Source: Actibacterium sp. 188UL27-1 (GTDB taxonomy: Bacteria > Pseudomonadota > Alphaproteobacteria > Rhodobacterales > Rhodobacteraceae). From it: a stretch of DNA of 64,000 bases. Shown piece after piece: positions 62,803 through 64,000 of the stretch (position 1 is the first letter of the stretch; every line of letters starts with the position of its first letter). The position numbers and the translations under genes are program-made. Where the stretch lies: contig NZ_JAFEUL010000002.1 in NCBI RefSeq assembly GCF_016901225.1, positions 1 through 64,000 of the forward strand, in the 5' to 3' direction. The notes beneath the pieces were generated by a model. The model saw only the letters and a list, made by a program, of their open reading frames with translations. It was not told the DNA's origin and ran no database searches.

Positions 62803-63267
62803 TTATTGCGCAGCTGTCGTTTGCCTTGAAAGTTCCACCAGCTTGTTCAAAGCGGCCCCCCAGCCGTCGTTGTATCCTGTTACCATGTCTGAGCCGCGCA
62901 GGCTGGCAATCTGCGCCGTCATGGTGAGATCGCATGCTGTGTCTCGTCCTATGACGTCAAGTGTCACGAGGCTGACACTGATTGCCGCTTCTTCCACAAA
63001 GACGGTTTCGGTACAGATCATCCGGCTAGGTGCCTCGACAATGTGGAAATCTGTGCGCGCCAGAAATTCGGGATGTTCGGACGGGCCACAGCGTGCCAGC
63101 TCATGGCCTCCGGGGCGGATGTCGCTTTCAAGGATGTCGAAGACGGCCGTTTCGCTCGGTGTGCCCCAGACGGAACGGGCCTCCGGACTGGAAAGCAAAC
63201 CGAACAACTGGTCGGGCTCACAATTCAACTGTCTGGTCAGGGTGATCGTTCCAAATTCCGGGCTCAT
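62803..63267 (-). CDS. SRPBCC/AHSA1-family protein
   Basis: A 154-residue Bet v 1-like protein. It begins M-S-P-E-F-G-T-I-T-L-T-R-Q-L-N-C and has P-E-A-R-S-V-W-G-T-P near the START-like motif, ending G-W-G-A-A-L-N-K-L. It is co-transcribed with the ArsR-type gene (start overlaps its stop, 63264-63267). This regulator/AHSA1 pairing is common; the ligand is unknown. Confidence 0.85.
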   Translation of the reverse strand: MSPEFGTITLTRQLNCEPDQLFGLLSSPEARSVWGTPSETAVFDILESDIRPGGHELARCGPSEHPEFLARTDFHIVEAPSRMICTETVFVEEAAISVSLVTLDVIGRDTACDLTMTAQIASLRGSDMVTGYNDGWGAALNKLVELSRQTTAAQ

Positions 63268-63593
63268 GTCTTGACGTCCTTTTCTTGTTGAACCAGCGCA
63301 TCCAGCCGGTCGAGGCGGCCATTCCAGAGGCTGCGTTGCTGCTGAAGCCAGGTTTCGGCCTGGGCCAGAGGGTCAGCCTCGATATGCACCATGCGAACCC
63401 GGCCGGTCTTGTGCGTCCGCACCAGGCCCGCTTGTTCCAGCACCTTCAGGTGCCGCAAGAAGGTGGGCAGCGCCATATTGTGGGGGCCGTGCAGATCACT
63501 AACCGCGGCGGGTTCATCGGTTAGGCGTTCCAAGACCGCGCGGCGGGTCGGATCGCCGAGGGCGGAAAATATCGCATCCAATTGGTTAGCCAT
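63264..63593 (-). CDS. ArsR-family transcriptional regulator
   Basis: A 109-residue winged-helix protein. F-S-A-L-G-D-P-T-R-R-A-V-L-E-R-L starts the domain and N-M-A-L-P-T-F-L-R-H-L-K-V-L-E-Q-A-G-L-V is the recognition region. No metal-binding cysteines, so it belongs to the AHSA1-linked subgroup. The start is ATG 63593; the frame to 63725 is open but unlike the family. Confidence 0.9.
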   Translation of the reverse strand: MANQLDAIFSALGDPTRRAVLERLTDEPAAVSDLHGPHNMALPTFLRHLKVLEQAGLVRTHKTGRVRMVHIEADPLAQAETWLQQQRSLWNGRLDRLDALVQQEKDVKT

Positions 63594-63602
63594 AATGCTA
63601 AC
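63585..63602. promoter_or_regulatory. Inverted repeat over the arsR-type start codon, candidate operator
   Basis: GTTAGC (63585-63590), CATAAT, GCTAAC (63597-63602): perfect 6-bp arms spanning the start codon at 63591-63593. A plausible autorepression site. Confidence 0.45.
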
Positions 63603-63705
63603 TAAATCGATGTCGCCAGCGCCGTCAAGGCAGTTAGTCATTCGGGTAAGTGTTTTCGACCCAATGCCCCTAGCCGCAGCGCAGCGCCCCACATATGGTG
63701 GTGCC

Positions 63706-64000
63706 ATGGCCGATCCACGATTCATTCATTTGCGCACCCATACCGAATATTCCCTGCTGGAAGGCGCCTTGCGGCTCAAGAAATTGCCGGGCGCATGTGC
63801 GGCGATGGGTATGCCGGCCGTTGCGGTCACCGACACCAACAACATGTTCGCCGCCTTGGAATTTGCGGTCGGGGCGGCGGGGGCTGGCATCCAGCCGATC
63901 ATGGGCTGTCAGGTCGATCTGCAATATGAGGTACCGGAACCCGGGGCAAAGCCGTTGCCGCCCGCCCCGGTGGTGCTTCTGTCCCAGTCCGAGGCCGGAT
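63706..64000 (+). CDS. dnaE: DNA polymerase III alpha subunit, N-terminal part
   Basis: The frame opens at ATG 63706 with F-I-H-L-R-T-H-T-E-Y-S-L-L-E-G-A-L, the PHP domain start of replicative DnaE. A-V-T-D-T-N-N-M-F-A-A-L-E-F and I-M-G-C-Q-V follow. It runs off the window after 98 codons. The sequence fits dnaE1 better than the DnaE2 translesion form (inference from R-L-K-K-L, which is typical of alphaproteobacterial DnaE1). Confidence 0.92.
   Translation, partial: MADPRFIHLRTHTEYSLLEGALRLKKLPGACAAMGMPAVAVTDTNNMFAALEFAVGAAGAGIQPIMGCQVDLQYEVPEPGAKPLPPAPVVLLSQSEAG

Overview
The window reads as chromosome of a GC-rich alphaproteobacterium, most likely a roseobacter-type Rhodobacteraceae. The reasons are the ccmI-ruvX-DUF1289 block, a heterotetrameric sarcosine oxidase operon, fdxA next to carD, a Suv3-like helicase followed by an S4 protein, the CCTCCGGCGGGGATATTT family of intergenic repeats, and dnaE at the right edge. 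Coding is dense, with many 4-bp ATGA-type overlaps. All calls come from reading the sequence; no database search was run.

Layout. 1-123: end of an IS3-family element. 253-2176: DUF1289, ruvX, ccmI. 2348-10170: sarcosine oxidase genes soxB..soxDAG, split by 2.6 kb holding a VOC gene and five small one-helix membrane proteins. 10162-11028: two decayed genes. 11033-19016: lysophospholipase-like hydrolase, SCP2 protein, TPR protein, helicase, S4 protein, ferredoxin, CarD, P-loop kinase and cobS, followed by divergent cobT. 20329-25169: lipoprotein, Kef-type antiporter, Lrp regulator divergent from hpd, and an aminoglycoside-phosphotransferase-like pseudogene. 25188-28710: exonuclease, esterase and ATP-dependent DNA ligase in one coupled operon. 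28811-29572: HpcH/HpaI aldolase.

29703-39958 is an amino-sugar regulon. murQ, a sugar-binding protein, two permeases, an oxidoreductase and an ABC ATPase lie on the minus strand, divergent from a BadF-type kinase, a GntR regulator, an SIS isomerase/deaminase and nagA on the plus strand. A shared control region carries repeated GGTAT/ATACC boxes. Long perfect inverted repeats bound the transporter block. An ABC exporter follows.

The most interesting locus is 41939-45750. It holds rtcR, a divergent Ro60/TROVE gene (rsr) and, directly after rsr, four tandem structured RNAs of about 74, 132, 130 and 78 nt. They share an invariant ATGCC...TACA core and two stems with clear covariation. They look like bacterial Y RNAs. 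The third carries a circularly permuted tRNA module (T-arm, then acceptor strands joined by a 4-nt loop, then D-arm). No rtcB or rtcA is present nearby.

46114-51953 holds a Calx-beta/CBM2-like protein with a candidate CtrA box, an aldo/keto reductase, an FAD oxidoreductase and small or secreted proteins. 52525-62611 is one coupled purine operon on the minus strand: xdhA, xdhB, xdhC, a nucleoside/purine ABC importer, an embedded voltage-gated-type K+ channel, and the BMP-family binding protein. 62803-63593 is an ArsR/SRPBCC pair, and dnaE starts at 63706.
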